28,014 nucleotides of DNA from the NCBI GenBank assembly GCA_945786935.1, contig CALZFY010000026.1:1-28014 (forward strand), in the 5' to 3' direction. Shown here piece by piece: positions 8,591 through 16,747 of this stretch (positions are counted from its first letter, which is position 1; the number at the start of each line of letters is the position of its first letter). The position numbers and the translations under genes are program-made. The notes under the pieces were generated by a model. That model saw only the letters and a program-made list of their open reading frames with translations. It ran no database searches and was not told where the DNA came from. The stretch is from HGM12587 sp945786935. Its GTDB lineage: Bacteria; Bacillota; Clostridia; Lachnospirales; Lachnospiraceae.

Positions 8591-8630
8591 TTTCTTCAAC
8601 AGGATTTTCACATTGGGATGTTGATAATTA

Positions 8631-9992
8631 TTACATCGGATTGATCTTCTTTGTAATGATATCAATGTTATTTTTTAAGCTGGTATTATTTTGCTTTAAT
8701 TCAGCTTCTATTTTATTATGACCGTTAATAATAGTTGTATGGTCACGTTTACCAAGAATATTTCCGATATTTTTCAAGGAAGCATCGGTCATCTTACGGC
8801 AAAGGTACATGGCAATCTGTCTTGGAACAACAATTTCGCTGTTTCTTTTGTTTCCTATAATATCTGCCATGGTAATTCCGTAATGTTCAGCTACAGTCTG
8901 AATGATCAGTTCCGGTGTAATTTCTCTCTTTTCATTAGGAAGCAGGATATCACGTAAAACATCTTCTGCAATTTCAACTGTGATTTCTTTAATATCTTTT
9001 CTTTCCAGATTGGAGTAGGCAATGAGTTTGTTCAAAGCTCCCTCCAGTTCACGAATGTTTGATTTTACATTGGATGCAATAAACTGAATGACATCATCAT
9101 TAAATTTGTAACCATCAGTTTCTTCTTTTTTACGAAGAATCGCCATCCTTGTTTCATAGTCAGGTGCAGAAATATCTGCAATGAGACCCCATTCAAATCG
9201 GGAGCGAAGTCTTGCTTCTAATGTTTCAATATCTTTAGGCGGCCGGTCAGAAGATATGATAATCTGCTTATTTGCGCCATGAAGTGTGTTGAAAGTATGG
9301 AAAAATTCTTCCTGAGTACTTTCCTTTCCTATAATAAACTGAACGTCGTCAATGAGAAGAACGTCAATATTTCTGTATTTTTCACGAAAATCGTTAATTG
9401 TAGTGTTATTGATACCACGGATCGCATCGATCAGTTCATAAGTAAAGGTTTCGGAGGTAACATAGAGAACCTTTTTGTTCTTATCCTTCTGAAGGATACT
9501 GTGTGCGATGGAGTGCATTAAGTGCGTTTTTCCAAGACCTACGCCTCCATAAAGAAATAATGGATTGTAGATCTGACCCGGTTTATCCGCAACGGCCAGG
9601 GATGCTGCATGTGCAAACTTGTTATTTCCGCCCACAACAAAAGTATCAAAAGTATATTTAGGATTTAAATTTGCTTTTTCAATAACTTCATTCATAATAT
9701 TGGAGCTCTTTTTCACAGGAAGATCCTCAGATTCCACCTGCTGTTTTGTTACAAATTCAATATCATAAATGTGATCGATCACGTCGATGATCGCACCCTG
9801 AAGATAAACCTTATATTTTTTATCCAGATATTCTACAGCCCCATCCATTTCCACAAGGATTTTTAACGTATTGTTATCCAGGCTATGTATTTTCAGCGGT
9901 TTGATCCAGGTATTAAAAGAAAGCGTTGTCATCTCCAGATCTGTGCGCATATATTCCAGAATTTCATCCCATTTTTCGTAAATCAGATTCAT
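8631..9992 (-). CDS. dnaA: Chromosomal replication initiator DnaA
   Basis: This 453-residue AAA+ initiator binds DnaA boxes, melts the origin and loads the helicase. It has an N-terminal helicase-loader contact domain, then a variable linker (about 85-105). The AAA+ core has Walker A GGVGLGKTH (149-157) and Walker B LLIDD (212-216). The C-terminal box-binding domain has the signature CRKMTDASLKNIG followed by KRDHTTI. I place the start at the ATG at 9992, because AAGGTGG (9998-10004) sits 5 bases before it. The GTG at 10001, three codons upstream, lies inside that ribosome site. A DnaA box inside the predicted promoter suggests self-repression. Confidence 0.98.
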   Translation of the reverse strand: MNLIYEKWDEILEYMRTDLEMTTLSFNTWIKPLKIHSLDNNTLKILVEMDGAVEYLDKKYKVYLQGAIIDVIDHIYDIEFVTKQQVESEDLPVKKSSNIMNEVIEKANLNPKYTFDTFVVGGNNKFAHAASLAVADKPGQIYNPLFLYGGVGLGKTHLMHSIAHSILQKDKNKKVLYVTSETFTYELIDAIRGINNTTINDFREKYRNIDVLLIDDVQFIIGKESTQEEFFHTFNTLHGANKQIIISSDRPPKDIETLEARLRSRFEWGLIADISAPDYETRMAILRKKEETDGYKFNDDVIQFIASNVKSNIRELEGALNKLIAYSNLERKDIKEITVEIAEDVLRDILLPNEKREITPELIIQTVAEHYGITMADIIGNKRNSEIVVPRQIAMYLCRKMTDASLKNIGNILGKRDHTTIINGHNKIEAELKQNNTSLKNNIDIITKKINPM

Positions 9993-10017
9993 GTCTACCA
10001 CCTTAGTTCATAATGTT

Positions 10018-10043
10018 GTTACTGTTCACTCCGTTTCAGTAAC
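10018..10043 (+). repeat. 26-bp hairpin repeat, copy A (dnaA 5' leader)
   Basis: GTTACTG (10018-10024) and CAGTAAC (10037-10043) form a 7-bp stem around a 12-base loop. It matches 16747-16772 at 24 of 26 positions, the loops differing by two C/T changes. It lies in the predicted untranslated leader of dnaA, 5' of its ribosome site. It is a palindromic dispersed repeat of unknown function. Confidence 0.65.
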
Positions 10044-10074
10044 ATAATGCTCCTAATATAATATATCATCCTAT

Positions 10075-10103
10075 ATAATAAACTATCCACAAAATAATAT
10101 CAA
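10075..10103 (-). promoter_or_regulatory. dnaA promoter containing a DnaA box
   Basis: On the minus strand TTGATA (10098-10103) and TATTAT (10075-10080) are 17 bases apart. The spacer contains a near-perfect DnaA box (CTATCCACA on the plus strand, 10083-10091). DnaA binding there would block RNA polymerase, the usual layout for dnaA autoregulation. The predicted leader is about 75 nt. Confidence 0.6.
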
Positions 10104-10515
10104 ATAGAAAATCAAAATAATGTGGATAAAATTTGTGGATAAAATGCAAATCCACTATTTTTTCAACAGCTTTACAGGATTTATACACATTGATATTGAA
10201 TTTATGTGGACAATGTGGAAAAAAATAAACACATAAAAAAATCCATAAAAATCAAGGCTTGTCTGAAATATTATGATTTGAATTCACATTGTTTACATAA
10301 AGTTATACACATGATATCCACAAATTGTGGATAAATAGGTTATTTTTTAAATGTGAATACATGATATTGTGATTTTACTGTGTGTAACCCCACATAATGC
10401 TGTGGATTACCCCGGAAACCTTGATTTTACAGCATTTTTCAAAAGAAATTGTGCTTGACTTATTTCATAAATATGAATATAATCGTTATGATGTTTTTCG
10501 TATGCGTGTGGATAC
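10083..10515. promoter_or_regulatory. oriC, DnaA-box cluster upstream of dnaA
   Basis: This AT-rich, gene-free stretch has many DnaA boxes. Perfect TGTGGATAA copies lie at 10121-10129, 10134-10142 and 10326-10334. One-mismatch boxes lie at 10083-10091, 10181-10189 (TTATACACA), 10205-10213 (TGTGGACAA), 10303-10311 (TTATACACA), 10314-10322 (ATATCCACA), 10401-10409 (TGTGGATTA) and 10507-10515 (TGTGGATAC). Gene orientation switches here from minus (dnaA side) to plus (rpmH side), as expected where two leading strands diverge. Confidence 0.88.
10455..10483 (+). promoter_or_regulatory. rpmH operon promoter
   Basis: TTGACT (10455-10460, 5 of 6) and a perfect TATAAT (10478-10483) are separated by exactly 17 bases. 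The predicted start near 10490 gives a leader of about 120 nt that begins with the hairpin at 10498-10517. This strong promoter would drive rpmH, and by read-through rnpA and later genes. Confidence 0.82.
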
Positions 10516-10517
10516 GA
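10498..10517 (+). other. Leader hairpin overlapping a DnaA-box-like site
   Basis: TCGTAT (10498-10503) and ATACGA (10512-10517) form a perfect 6-bp stem with an 8-base loop, only about 8 bases after the predicted rpmH start. A one-mismatch DnaA box (10507-10515) covers the loop and the 3' arm. It could protect the mRNA 5' end or let DnaA affect rpmH transcription. Neither role is shown by the sequence alone. Confidence 0.4.
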
Positions 10518-10612
10518 TCATGTTTTTAGCAGTAAAACAGACATCGTGATAAAAATAGAATTACCTTATATATTTTTAATTATATATGGTTGGGAAAAGG
10601 AGGTGCCCTCAC

Positions 10613-10747
10613 ATGAAAATGACATTTCAGCCAAAGAAAAGATCCAGATCTAAAGTTCATGGATTCAGAGCAAGAATGAGCACAGCAGGCGGAAGAAAAG
10701 TATTAGCTGCCAGAAGAGCAAAAGGAAGAAAACAGTTATCAGCATAG
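10613..10747 (+). CDS. rpmH: 50S ribosomal protein L34
   Basis: This 44-residue, very basic protein of the large ribosomal subunit begins MKMTFQPKKRSRSKVHGFR and has the family's RMSTAGGRKVLAARRAKGRK core. Its length is normal for the family. AAAGGAGGTG (from 10596) gives a strong ribosome site. It is the first gene on the plus-strand side of the origin. A hairpin overlapping its stop codon probably reduces read-through into rnpA, so that the ribosomal protein is made in excess over the RNase P subunit. Confidence 0.98.
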   Translation: MKMTFQPKKRSRSKVHGFRARMSTAGGRKVLAARRAKGRKQLSA

Positions 10748-10770
10748 GCCGCGTTTATGTGGCCTTTTCT
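10747..10770 (+). terminator. Terminator/attenuator between rpmH and rnpA
   Basis: GGCCGC (10747-10752) pairs with GTGGCC (10759-10764), including one G-U pair, and is followed by TTTTCT. The stem begins in the last base of the rpmH stop codon. The short stem and interrupted T-run suggest partial termination. Confidence 0.65.
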
Positions 10771-10792
10771 TCTATAAAAAAAGGAGCAGAAA

Positions 10793-11131
10793 ATGAATCA
10801 TTCACAGTCACTGAAAAAAAATGAAGATTTCCAGAAAGTGTACAGCTCCGGTAAATCGTTCGCAAATAAATATTTGGTGATGTATGTGAAAGATAACGAT
10901 TCTGACAGGAATCGAATTGGAATATCCGTTAGTAAAAAAGTTGGAAACAGTGTTGTAAGACACCGACTGAAAAGACTGATATTGGAAAGCTATCGATTAC
11001 ATGAAGACATGTTCAATAGTGGTTTGGACATGGTAATCATCGCCAGAGGGACTGCAAAAGATAAGACATATCATGAGATTGAAAGTGCAGTACTTCACCT
11101 GGGAAAACTTCACGGTATTATAGGAAATTAG
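10793..11131 (+). CDS. rnpA: Ribonuclease P protein component
   Basis: This 112-residue basic protein binds the RNase P RNA and helps it cleave 5' leaders from pre-tRNAs. It starts with the usual SLKKNEDFQKVYSSGKS and carries the RNA-contact motif around GNSVVRHRLKRLI (about residues 51-63). The start is preceded by AAAAGGAGC. It follows the rpmH terminator and ends one base before the yidD start, so the two are coupled. Confidence 0.97.
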   Translation: MNHSQSLKKNEDFQKVYSSGKSFANKYLVMYVKDNDSDRNRIGISVSKKVGNSVVRHRLKRLILESYRLHEDMFNSGLDMVIIARGTAKDKTYHEIESAVLHLGKLHGIIGN

Positions 11132-11132
11132 T

Positions 11133-11342
11133 ATGAAAAAAATATTGATCACTATGATTCGATTTTATCAGACATATTTATCTCCTTTAAAGACCACCAG
11201 ATGTCCTTATTATCCAACCTGTTCTAATTACGGGCTGGAGGCAATTCAAAAATATGGTGCTTTTAAGGGAGGTATTTTGGCTTTATGGAGAATTATTCGT
11301 TGTAATCCTTTCTCAAAGGGAGGATACGACCCGGTACCTTAA
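11133..11342 (+). CDS. yidD: Membrane protein insertion efficiency factor YidD
   Basis: This 69-residue peripheral membrane protein is a known neighbour and helper of YidC. The family pattern is clear: RFYQTYLSP, then CPYYPTCSNYGLEAI, then the RIIRCNPFSKGGYDPVP end. It starts one base after the rnpA stop and ends 14 bases before yidC, inside a tight rnpA-yidD-yidC string. It is thought to be active at the inner face of the membrane; its mechanism is not settled. Confidence 0.97.
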   Translation: MKKILITMIRFYQTYLSPLKTTRCPYYPTCSNYGLEAIQKYGAFKGGILALWRIIRCNPFSKGGYDPVP

Positions 11343-11356
11343 AGGAGGAAAATTCA

Positions 11357-12613
11357 TTGTTAGGTTTAGTAGCAACACAGCATACCGGAGCTATTTTAGG
11401 TCCTGTTGCAAAATTATTGGGTTGGGTCATGAATGCCATCTTTAATATGATGGATAGCTTATTCGGGATCCAGAATATTGGTTTATGTATTATCTTGTTT
11501 ACCATTGTAATTTATATGTGCATGTTCCCGTTAACATACAAACAGCAGAAATTTTCTAAAATGTCTGCAAAAATGAGTCCGGAATTAAATGCGCTGAGAA
11601 AAAAATACGAAGGAAAGCAGGATCAGGCCTCTTTGATGGCAATGCAGGATGAGCAGAAGGCTATCTATGAAAAATATGGTGTATATCCATCCGGAAGCTG
11701 TATCCAGCTTTTGATTCAGATGCCTGTATTATTTGCATTGTATCGTGTTATTTATAATGTACCTGCTTATATCACAGGTGTAAAAAATGTATTTTTACCA
11801 TTAGTAAATAAGATTCTTACGATGGAAGGTTCTGTAGAATATATGACAGAACTTGGTACAAGTCTTGGTGTCAGTAAAAAGTTGGATTTTTCCCAGGCAA
11901 ATACCATCGTAGATGTATTAAATAAATTTCAGTCTAAAAACTGGGTTGAATTAGCAGATAAATTCCCGGAACTTTCAGATATGATCTTTAAAACACAGTC
12001 TGATATCGATCATATGAATACCTTCCTTGGAATTAACATTGCAAACTCACCGGCTACCTTATTAAAAACAGGTTCCATTCTTTTGATCATTGGAGCCATT
12101 GCAATTCCGGTACTTGCTGCATTGACACAGTGGTTAAACGTAAAATTAATGCCACAGGCTGCAGCAACAGAAAATGCAGATGATCCGATGTCCCAGTCCA
12201 TGAAACAGATGAACCTTATGATGCCGATCATGTCAGCAGTTTTCTGTTTCACCTTACCTTCCGGTATGGGTCTTTACTGGATCATGAGTGCTTTGGTAAG
12301 AAGTGTTCAGCAGGTATTCTTAAACAGACATTTTGACAAGATGGATCTGGATGCGATCATTAAGAGCAATCTTGAAAAAGTAAATGAAAAACGTGCAAAA
12401 CAGGGACTTCCGCCGCAGAGAATCAATGAGAAAGCAATCAGAGCAGCACAGGCAAAACCTGTAGATGAAGCAAAGGCAGCTGCAAAGAAAGCTCAGACTC
12501 AGGAAAATATCAAAAAGGCAACTGCATATTATAACGAGAATGCGAAGCCGGGAAGCATTGCTTCTAAAGCAAATATGGTTAAGAAGTTTGATGAGAAGAA
12601 CTTAAAGAAATAA
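11357..12613 (+). CDS. yidC: YidC/Oxa1 membrane protein insertase
   Basis: This 418-residue insertase places membrane proteins with or without SecYEG. The five-helix Oxa1 core is visible: NIGLCIILFTIVIYMCMFPLT (about 40-60), the charged hairpin QQKFSKMSAKMSPELNALRKKYEG (63-86), IQLLIQMPVLFALYRVI, a helix near ALTQWL and LPSGMGLYWIMSALVRSVQQ. The extracellular loop between the second and third core helices is long (about 100 residues). The C-terminal tail is long, basic and alanine/lysine rich. The start is TTG at 11357, chosen for the AAAGGAGG 8 bases upstream; the next ATG (11429) lies inside the first helix and has no good site. No lipoprotein cysteine motif is seen, unlike B. subtilis SpoIIIJ. 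Confidence 0.95.
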   Translation: MLGLVATQHTGAILGPVAKLLGWVMNAIFNMMDSLFGIQNIGLCIILFTIVIYMCMFPLTYKQQKFSKMSAKMSPELNALRKKYEGKQDQASLMAMQDEQKAIYEKYGVYPSGSCIQLLIQMPVLFALYRVIYNVPAYITGVKNVFLPLVNKILTMEGSVEYMTELGTSLGVSKKLDFSQANTIVDVLNKFQSKNWVELADKFPELSDMIFKTQSDIDHMNTFLGINIANSPATLLKTGSILLIIGAIAIPVLAALTQWLNVKLMPQAAATENADDPMSQSMKQMNLMMPIMSAVFCFTLPSGMGLYWIMSALVRSVQQVFLNRHFDKMDLDAIIKSNLEKVNEKRAKQGLPPQRINEKAIRAAQAKPVDEAKAAAKKAQTQENIKKATAYYNENAKPGSIASKANMVKKFDEKNLKK

Positions 12614-12628
12614 AGGGGAGGATTTGTC

Positions 12629-13444
12629 ATGGAATACATTCAGGTTAGTGCAAAAACAATTGATGATGCAGTGCTGGAAGCTGCTATGAAGCTTGCTACC
12701 ACAAGAGAGCATTTAGAATATGAAGTCATTGAAAAAGGCAGTGCCGGATTTTTAGGTTTCGGTGCAAAGGATGCAGTCATTAAAGCAAGAGCCTTAAGAG
12801 ATGATGAAATTGAGTTACAGGCAAAGGCTGAAGAAAAAGAGCCAGTAAAACAGGAAGTTAAAAAAGAAATAAAAAAAGAAATCAAACAGGAAGCAAAAAA
12901 AGAAGAAGCAGCACCTGTTGAAAAAAAGGAAGCACCTGTAAAGAAAGAAACGGCTCCCGGAAAAGTTATTTCTGCAGAAGATTTCTTAAAAGATGTATTC
13001 AAAGCTATGGATATGGAAGTAGAGATCAAGGTTACAGAAAATAAAGAGGAAAAAACTCTGGATATTGAGCTGGTTGGAGATGACATGGGTGTCCTCATCG
13101 GTAAGAGAGGACAAACACTGGATTCTTTACAGTACCTTGTAAGCCTGGTTGTCAATAAGTACAGTGATGAATACATTCGCGTAAAAATCGATACAGAAAA
13201 TTATCGTGAAAGAAGAAAAGAAACATTGGAAAACCTTGCAAAAAATATTGCATATAAGGTTAAGAGAACAAGAAAAACAGTTTCTTTAGAACCTATGAAT
13301 CCATATGAAAGAAGAGTTATCCATTCAGCTCTTCAGAATGACCGTTATGTTACTACCCATAGTGAAGGTGAAGAACCATATAGAAGAGTCGTAGTTACAT
13401 TAAAGGATAATCACCGTAATAATCATAAAAGAGGGGAACGCTAA
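12629..13444 (+). CDS. jag: RNA-binding protein Jag/KhpB
   Basis: This 271-residue protein is encoded directly after yidC, as in most Firmicutes. It has an N-terminal Jag_N domain (1-55, with EKGSAGFLGFGAKDAVIKA), then a charged Lys/Glu-rich linker (about 65-115), a KH domain with GKRGQT (158-163) and a C-terminal R3H domain (about 197-258, with NPYERRVIHSALQ). KhpB/EloR binds RNA with KhpA and affects cell elongation and sporulation in relatives. AGGGGAGGA supports the start. The last codons and stop form part of an intrinsic terminator. The linker has many AAA/GAA codons but no true DNA repeat. Confidence 0.95.
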   Translation: MEYIQVSAKTIDDAVLEAAMKLATTREHLEYEVIEKGSAGFLGFGAKDAVIKARALRDDEIELQAKAEEKEPVKQEVKKEIKKEIKQEAKKEEAAPVEKKEAPVKKETAPGKVISAEDFLKDVFKAMDMEVEIKVTENKEEKTLDIELVGDDMGVLIGKRGQTLDSLQYLVSLVVNKYSDEYIRVKIDTENYRERRKETLENLAKNIAYKVKRTRKTVSLEPMNPYERRVIHSALQNDRYVTTHSEGEEPYRRVVVTLKDNHRNNHKRGER

Positions 13445-13459
13445 TGCGTTTCCCTTTTT
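13433..13459 (+). terminator. Terminator overlapping the jag stop codon
   Basis: GGGGAACGC (13433-13441) pairs with GCGTTTCCC (13446-13454), 9 bp with one G-U pair. The loop TAAT contains the jag stop TAA (13442-13444), and five T residues follow (13455-13459). A ribosome finishing jag would cover the stem, so termination may depend on translation. mnmE starts only 15 bases later with no visible promoter of its own. Confidence 0.8.
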
Positions 13460-13474
13460 GTGCGAGGTAAGGAT

Positions 13475-14851
13475 ATGAATAAAGACACCATTGCGGCTAT
13501 TGCTACTGCTATGACCTCCTCAGGAATCGGAATTGTCAGAATGAGTGGACCGGATTCCTTTGAGATTATTGATCAGATTTTTCAGCCTAAAAAAGAAGGA
13601 AAAAAGTTAAGTAATGAGAAGGGGTATTCTCTTCATTATGGATTTATCAAAGATCAGGAAGAAGTGATTGATGAGGTTTTGGTACTTGCCATGAGAGGAC
13701 CTCACAGCTATACCGCAGAGGATACCATTGAAATTGATTGTCATGGCGGTATTTTTGTCATGAAAAAAATACTGGAAACTGTGATCAAATACGGTGCAAG
13801 GACAGCTGAACCCGGAGAATTCACAAAACGTGCATTTTTAAATGGAAGAATTGATCTTTCTCAGGCAGAAGCAGTGATTGATGTGATCAATGCAAAAAAT
13901 GATATGGCTTTAAAAAGCTCTTTAAGCCAGTTAAAGGGGTCTGTGCACAAAAAAATTGTTTCTTTAAGAGAAGATGTTTTATATGAAATTGCTTTTATTG
14001 AATCTGCTTTGGATGATCCGGAACATATCAGTCTGGAAGGTTATCCAAAGGAGCTTCTTATCAAAACCCGGAAGATGATCAATGAGCTCGAAAAACTTCT
14101 CTCTACCTGCGATAATGGTAAAATATTAAAAGAAGGAATCCGTACGGTCATTGTCGGAAAACCCAATGCCGGAAAATCTTCCTTAATGAATGCATTGGTT
14201 GGGGAAGAGCGTGCCATCGTGACGGATATTGCAGGTACTACAAGAGATATTATTGAAGAACATATTTCTTTAAATGGAATTTCTTTAAATATCATAGACA
14301 CTGCAGGAATCCGAAACACGGAAGATTTTGTAGAAAATATTGGTGTGGCAAAAGCAAAGGATTATGCGGAAAAATCAGATCTGATCCTCTATGTGGTAGA
14401 TGGTACAAGACCGATGGATGATGCAGATGAGCAGATCTGGCCGATTTTGGAAAATAAGAAAGTCATTATTTTATTGAATAAGTCAGATTTAAATCATATA
14501 ATTACAAAAGAAGAATTAGAAGAAAAGTTTCATTTTCCGGTGATTTCTATTTCAGCAAAAGAAGAAACAGGGATAGAGGAATTTGAAAATACACTGAAAG
14601 AAATGTTCTTTCACGGGGAACTTTCTTTCAATGATGAAGTTTATATTACGAATATGCGTCATAAAGAAGCAATTCAAAATGCTTATGAAAGTATGAAGCT
14701 TGTAAAACAAAGTATTGAGGATGGTATGCCGGAGGATTTCTTTTCCATAGATCTTATGAATGCATATCAGTCTCTGGGCCTGGTGATTGGTGAAGAAATT
14801 GAAGATGATCTTGCAAATGAGATTTTCAGTAAATTCTGTATGGGTAAATAA
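13475..14851 (+). CDS. mnmE: tRNA modification GTPase MnmE
   Basis: This 458-residue GTPase works with MnmG to install aminomethyl-type groups on uridine 34 of tRNAs reading split codon boxes. The N-terminal folate-binding domain has the IGIVRMSGP region, GPHSYTAEDTIEIDCHGG and EPGEFTKRAFLNGRIDL. The G domain inserted in the helical domain has GKPNAGKSS (228-236), GTTRD, DTAG and NKSD. The C-terminus is FCMGK, carrying the conserved catalytic cysteine. I chose the ATG at 13475 because GAGGT (13464-13468) lies 6 bases before it; the in-frame GTG at 13460 has no ribosome site. mnmG follows after 12 bases. Confidence 0.97.
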   Translation: MNKDTIAAIATAMTSSGIGIVRMSGPDSFEIIDQIFQPKKEGKKLSNEKGYSLHYGFIKDQEEVIDEVLVLAMRGPHSYTAEDTIEIDCHGGIFVMKKILETVIKYGARTAEPGEFTKRAFLNGRIDLSQAEAVIDVINAKNDMALKSSLSQLKGSVHKKIVSLREDVLYEIAFIESALDDPEHISLEGYPKELLIKTRKMINELEKLLSTCDNGKILKEGIRTVIVGKPNAGKSSLMNALVGEERAIVTDIAGTTRDIIEEHISLNGISLNIIDTAGIRNTEDFVENIGVAKAKDYAEKSDLILYVVDGTRPMDDADEQIWPILENKKVIILLNKSDLNHIITKEELEEKFHFPVISISAKEETGIEEFENTLKEMFFHGELSFNDEVYITNMRHKEAIQNAYESMKLVKQSIEDGMPEDFFSIDLMNAYQSLGLVIGEEIEDDLANEIFSKFCMGK

Positions 14852-14863
14852 AGGAGCATAAAG

Positions 14864-16747
14864 ATGCCATTTGTGGAAGAAAAAGTAGATGTAGTAGTTG
14901 TAGGTGCGGGACATGCCGGATGTGAAGCAGCTCTTGCCTGTGCAAGACTTGGATTGGAAACAGCAATCTTTACGGTAAGTGTAGACAGCATTGCCCTGAT
15001 GCCATGTAATCCGAATATTGGTGGAAGCTCGAAAGGACATCTTGTTCGTGAGATAGATGCCTTAGGGGGCGAGATGGGTAAAAATATCGATAAAACATTT
15101 ATCCAGTCTAAGATGCTCAATGTGTCAAAAGGTCCTGCAGTACATTCTCTTCGTGCTCAGGCTGATAAGGCAGAGTACAGTAGAAGTATGAGAATGGTTT
15201 TAGAAAATACAGATCATTTATCCATTGTTCAGGCAGAAGTAACAGAAATTTTGGCAGAGAATGGAAAAGTTACCGGTGTGAAAACATTTTCAGGAGCCGT
15301 TTATCATGCGAAAGCAGTGGTATTGTGTACCGGAACTTATTTAAAGGCCAGATGTCTTTACGGAGATGTAGTGAATCATACCGGTCCAAATGGTTTGCAG
15401 TCTGCAAATTATCTGACTGATTCTTTGAAGAGTCTTGGAATTGAAATGTTTCGTTTTAAAACAGGTACACCTGCAAGAATTGACAGAAGAAGTGTTGATT
15501 TTTCAAAAATGGAAGAGCAGTTTGGTGATGAAAGAGTTGTTCCATTCTCTTTTATGACAGATCCGGAAGATGTCCAAAAGGAGCAGGCATCCTGCTGGCT
15601 GACTTATACCAATGAAAAAACTCATGAAATTATCAGAAGTAACCTGGATAGATCTCCTCTTTACTCCGGTGTGATTGAGGGTACGGGTCCAAGGTACTGC
15701 CCATCTATCGAAGATAAAGTGGTACGTTTTTCTGATAAAAACCGTCATCAGGTATTTATTGAGCCAGAAGGGCTTTACACAAATGAAATGTATGTAGGTG
15801 GTATGAGCAGTTCCTTACCGGAGGATGTGCAGCATGAAATGTACAAATCTGTCCCGGGATTGGAAAATGTAAAAATTGTGAGAAATGCTTATGCCATTGA
15901 GTATGATTGTATTAACCCCAGACAATTATATGCAACATTGGAATTTAAAGCAGTGAAGGGGCTTTTCAGTGGCGGTCAGTTTAATGGAAGCTCCGGTTAT
16001 GAAGAAGCAGCAGCACAGGGGCTCATTGCAGGAATCAATGCAGCTATGGAGGTTCTTGGAAAAGAGCAGATCGTTATTGATCGTTCTCAGGGTTATATTG
16101 GGGTATTGATTGATGATCTTGTTACAAAAGATAATCATGAACCTTACCGCATGATGACTTCCAGGAGCGAATACAGACTTCTTCTTCGTCAGGATAATGC
16201 TGATCAGCGACTGACACCTATTGGTTATCAGGTTGGTCTGATTTCAGAAGAAAGATATCAGCATCTTTTAGAAAAAGAACGTCAGATTTCAGATGAGATG
16301 AAACGTTTGGAAACTGTTAATGTAGGTTCTTCGGAAAAAGTAAATGAGACTTTAAGACATTACAACAGTACAGAATTAAAGTCCGGAACAACCTTGGCAG
16401 AACTGATCAAACGTCCGGAAATTAAATATGAGTATTTAGATGAAATAGATACTGACAGACCGAAGCTTTCCAAAGAAGTGACGGATCAGGTAGAGATCAA
16501 TTTAAAATATGACGGATATATTAAACGCCAGATGAAACAGGTGGAGCAGTTTAAAAAGCTGGAAAACAAAAAGATTCCGCAGGATCTTGATTATAAAGAA
16601 ATCGGAAGCTTACGTGCGGAGGCCGTACAAAAGCTGGAAGCATACAGACCTCTTTCTATTGGACAGGCTTCCAGAATTTCAGGTGTTTCCCCGGCGGATA
16701 TTTCTGTGATTTTAATTTATTTGGAACAACGAAATCATAGAAAATAG
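14864..16747 (+). CDS. mnmG: tRNA uridine-34 modification enzyme MnmG (GidA)
   Basis: This 627-residue FAD enzyme is the partner of MnmE in wobble-uridine modification. It shows the FAD-binding GAGHAGCEAA (14-23), the PCNPNIGGSSKGHL stretch (47-60) and the conserved cysteine in GPRYCPSIEDK (Cys279). The C-terminal helical domain ends RPLSIGQASRISGVSPADI and contacts MnmE and tRNA. Length is normal. AAAGGAG precedes the ATG. Co-transcription with mnmE fits the obligate complex. The stop codon's last base is the first base of a hairpin repeat. Confidence 0.98.
   Translation: MPFVEEKVDVVVVGAGHAGCEAALACARLGLETAIFTVSVDSIALMPCNPNIGGSSKGHLVREIDALGGEMGKNIDKTFIQSKMLNVSKGPAVHSLRAQADKAEYSRSMRMVLENTDHLSIVQAEVTEILAENGKVTGVKTFSGAVYHAKAVVLCTGTYLKARCLYGDVVNHTGPNGLQSANYLTDSLKSLGIEMFRFKTGTPARIDRRSVDFSKMEEQFGDERVVPFSFMTDPEDVQKEQASCWLTYTNEKTHEIIRSNLDRSPLYSGVIEGTGPRYCPSIEDKVVRFSDKNRHQVFIEPEGLYTNEMYVGGMSSSLPEDVQHEMYKSVPGLENVKIVRNAYAIEYDCINPRQLYATLEFKAVKGLFSGGQFNGSSGYEEAAAQGLIAGINAAMEVLGKEQIVIDRSQGYIGVLIDDLVTKDNHEPYRMMTSRSEYRLLLRQDNADQRLTPIGYQVGLISEERYQHLLEKERQISDEMKRLETVNVGSSEKVNETLRHYNSTELKSGTTLAELIKRPEIKYEYLDEIDTDRPKLSKEVTDQVEINLKYDGYIKRQMKQVEQFKKLENKKIPQDLDYKEIGSLRAEAVQKLEAYRPLSIGQASRISGVSPADISVILIYLEQRNHRK

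Noticed and set aside
12850..12960. DNA repeat within jag
   Set aside because: AAA/GAA-rich codons encode a Lys/Glu linker; the periodicity is irregular and explained by composition.
12640..13176. 178-residue antisense ORF under jag
   Set aside because: It is a Ser/Phe-rich shadow of the Lys/Glu/Ala-rich jag codons, with no ribosome site or family resemblance.
14552..15040. 162-residue antisense ORF across the mnmE-mnmG junction
   Set aside because: It spans two well-supported genes in another frame, is rich in Phe/His/Cys/Ile and lacks a ribosome site.
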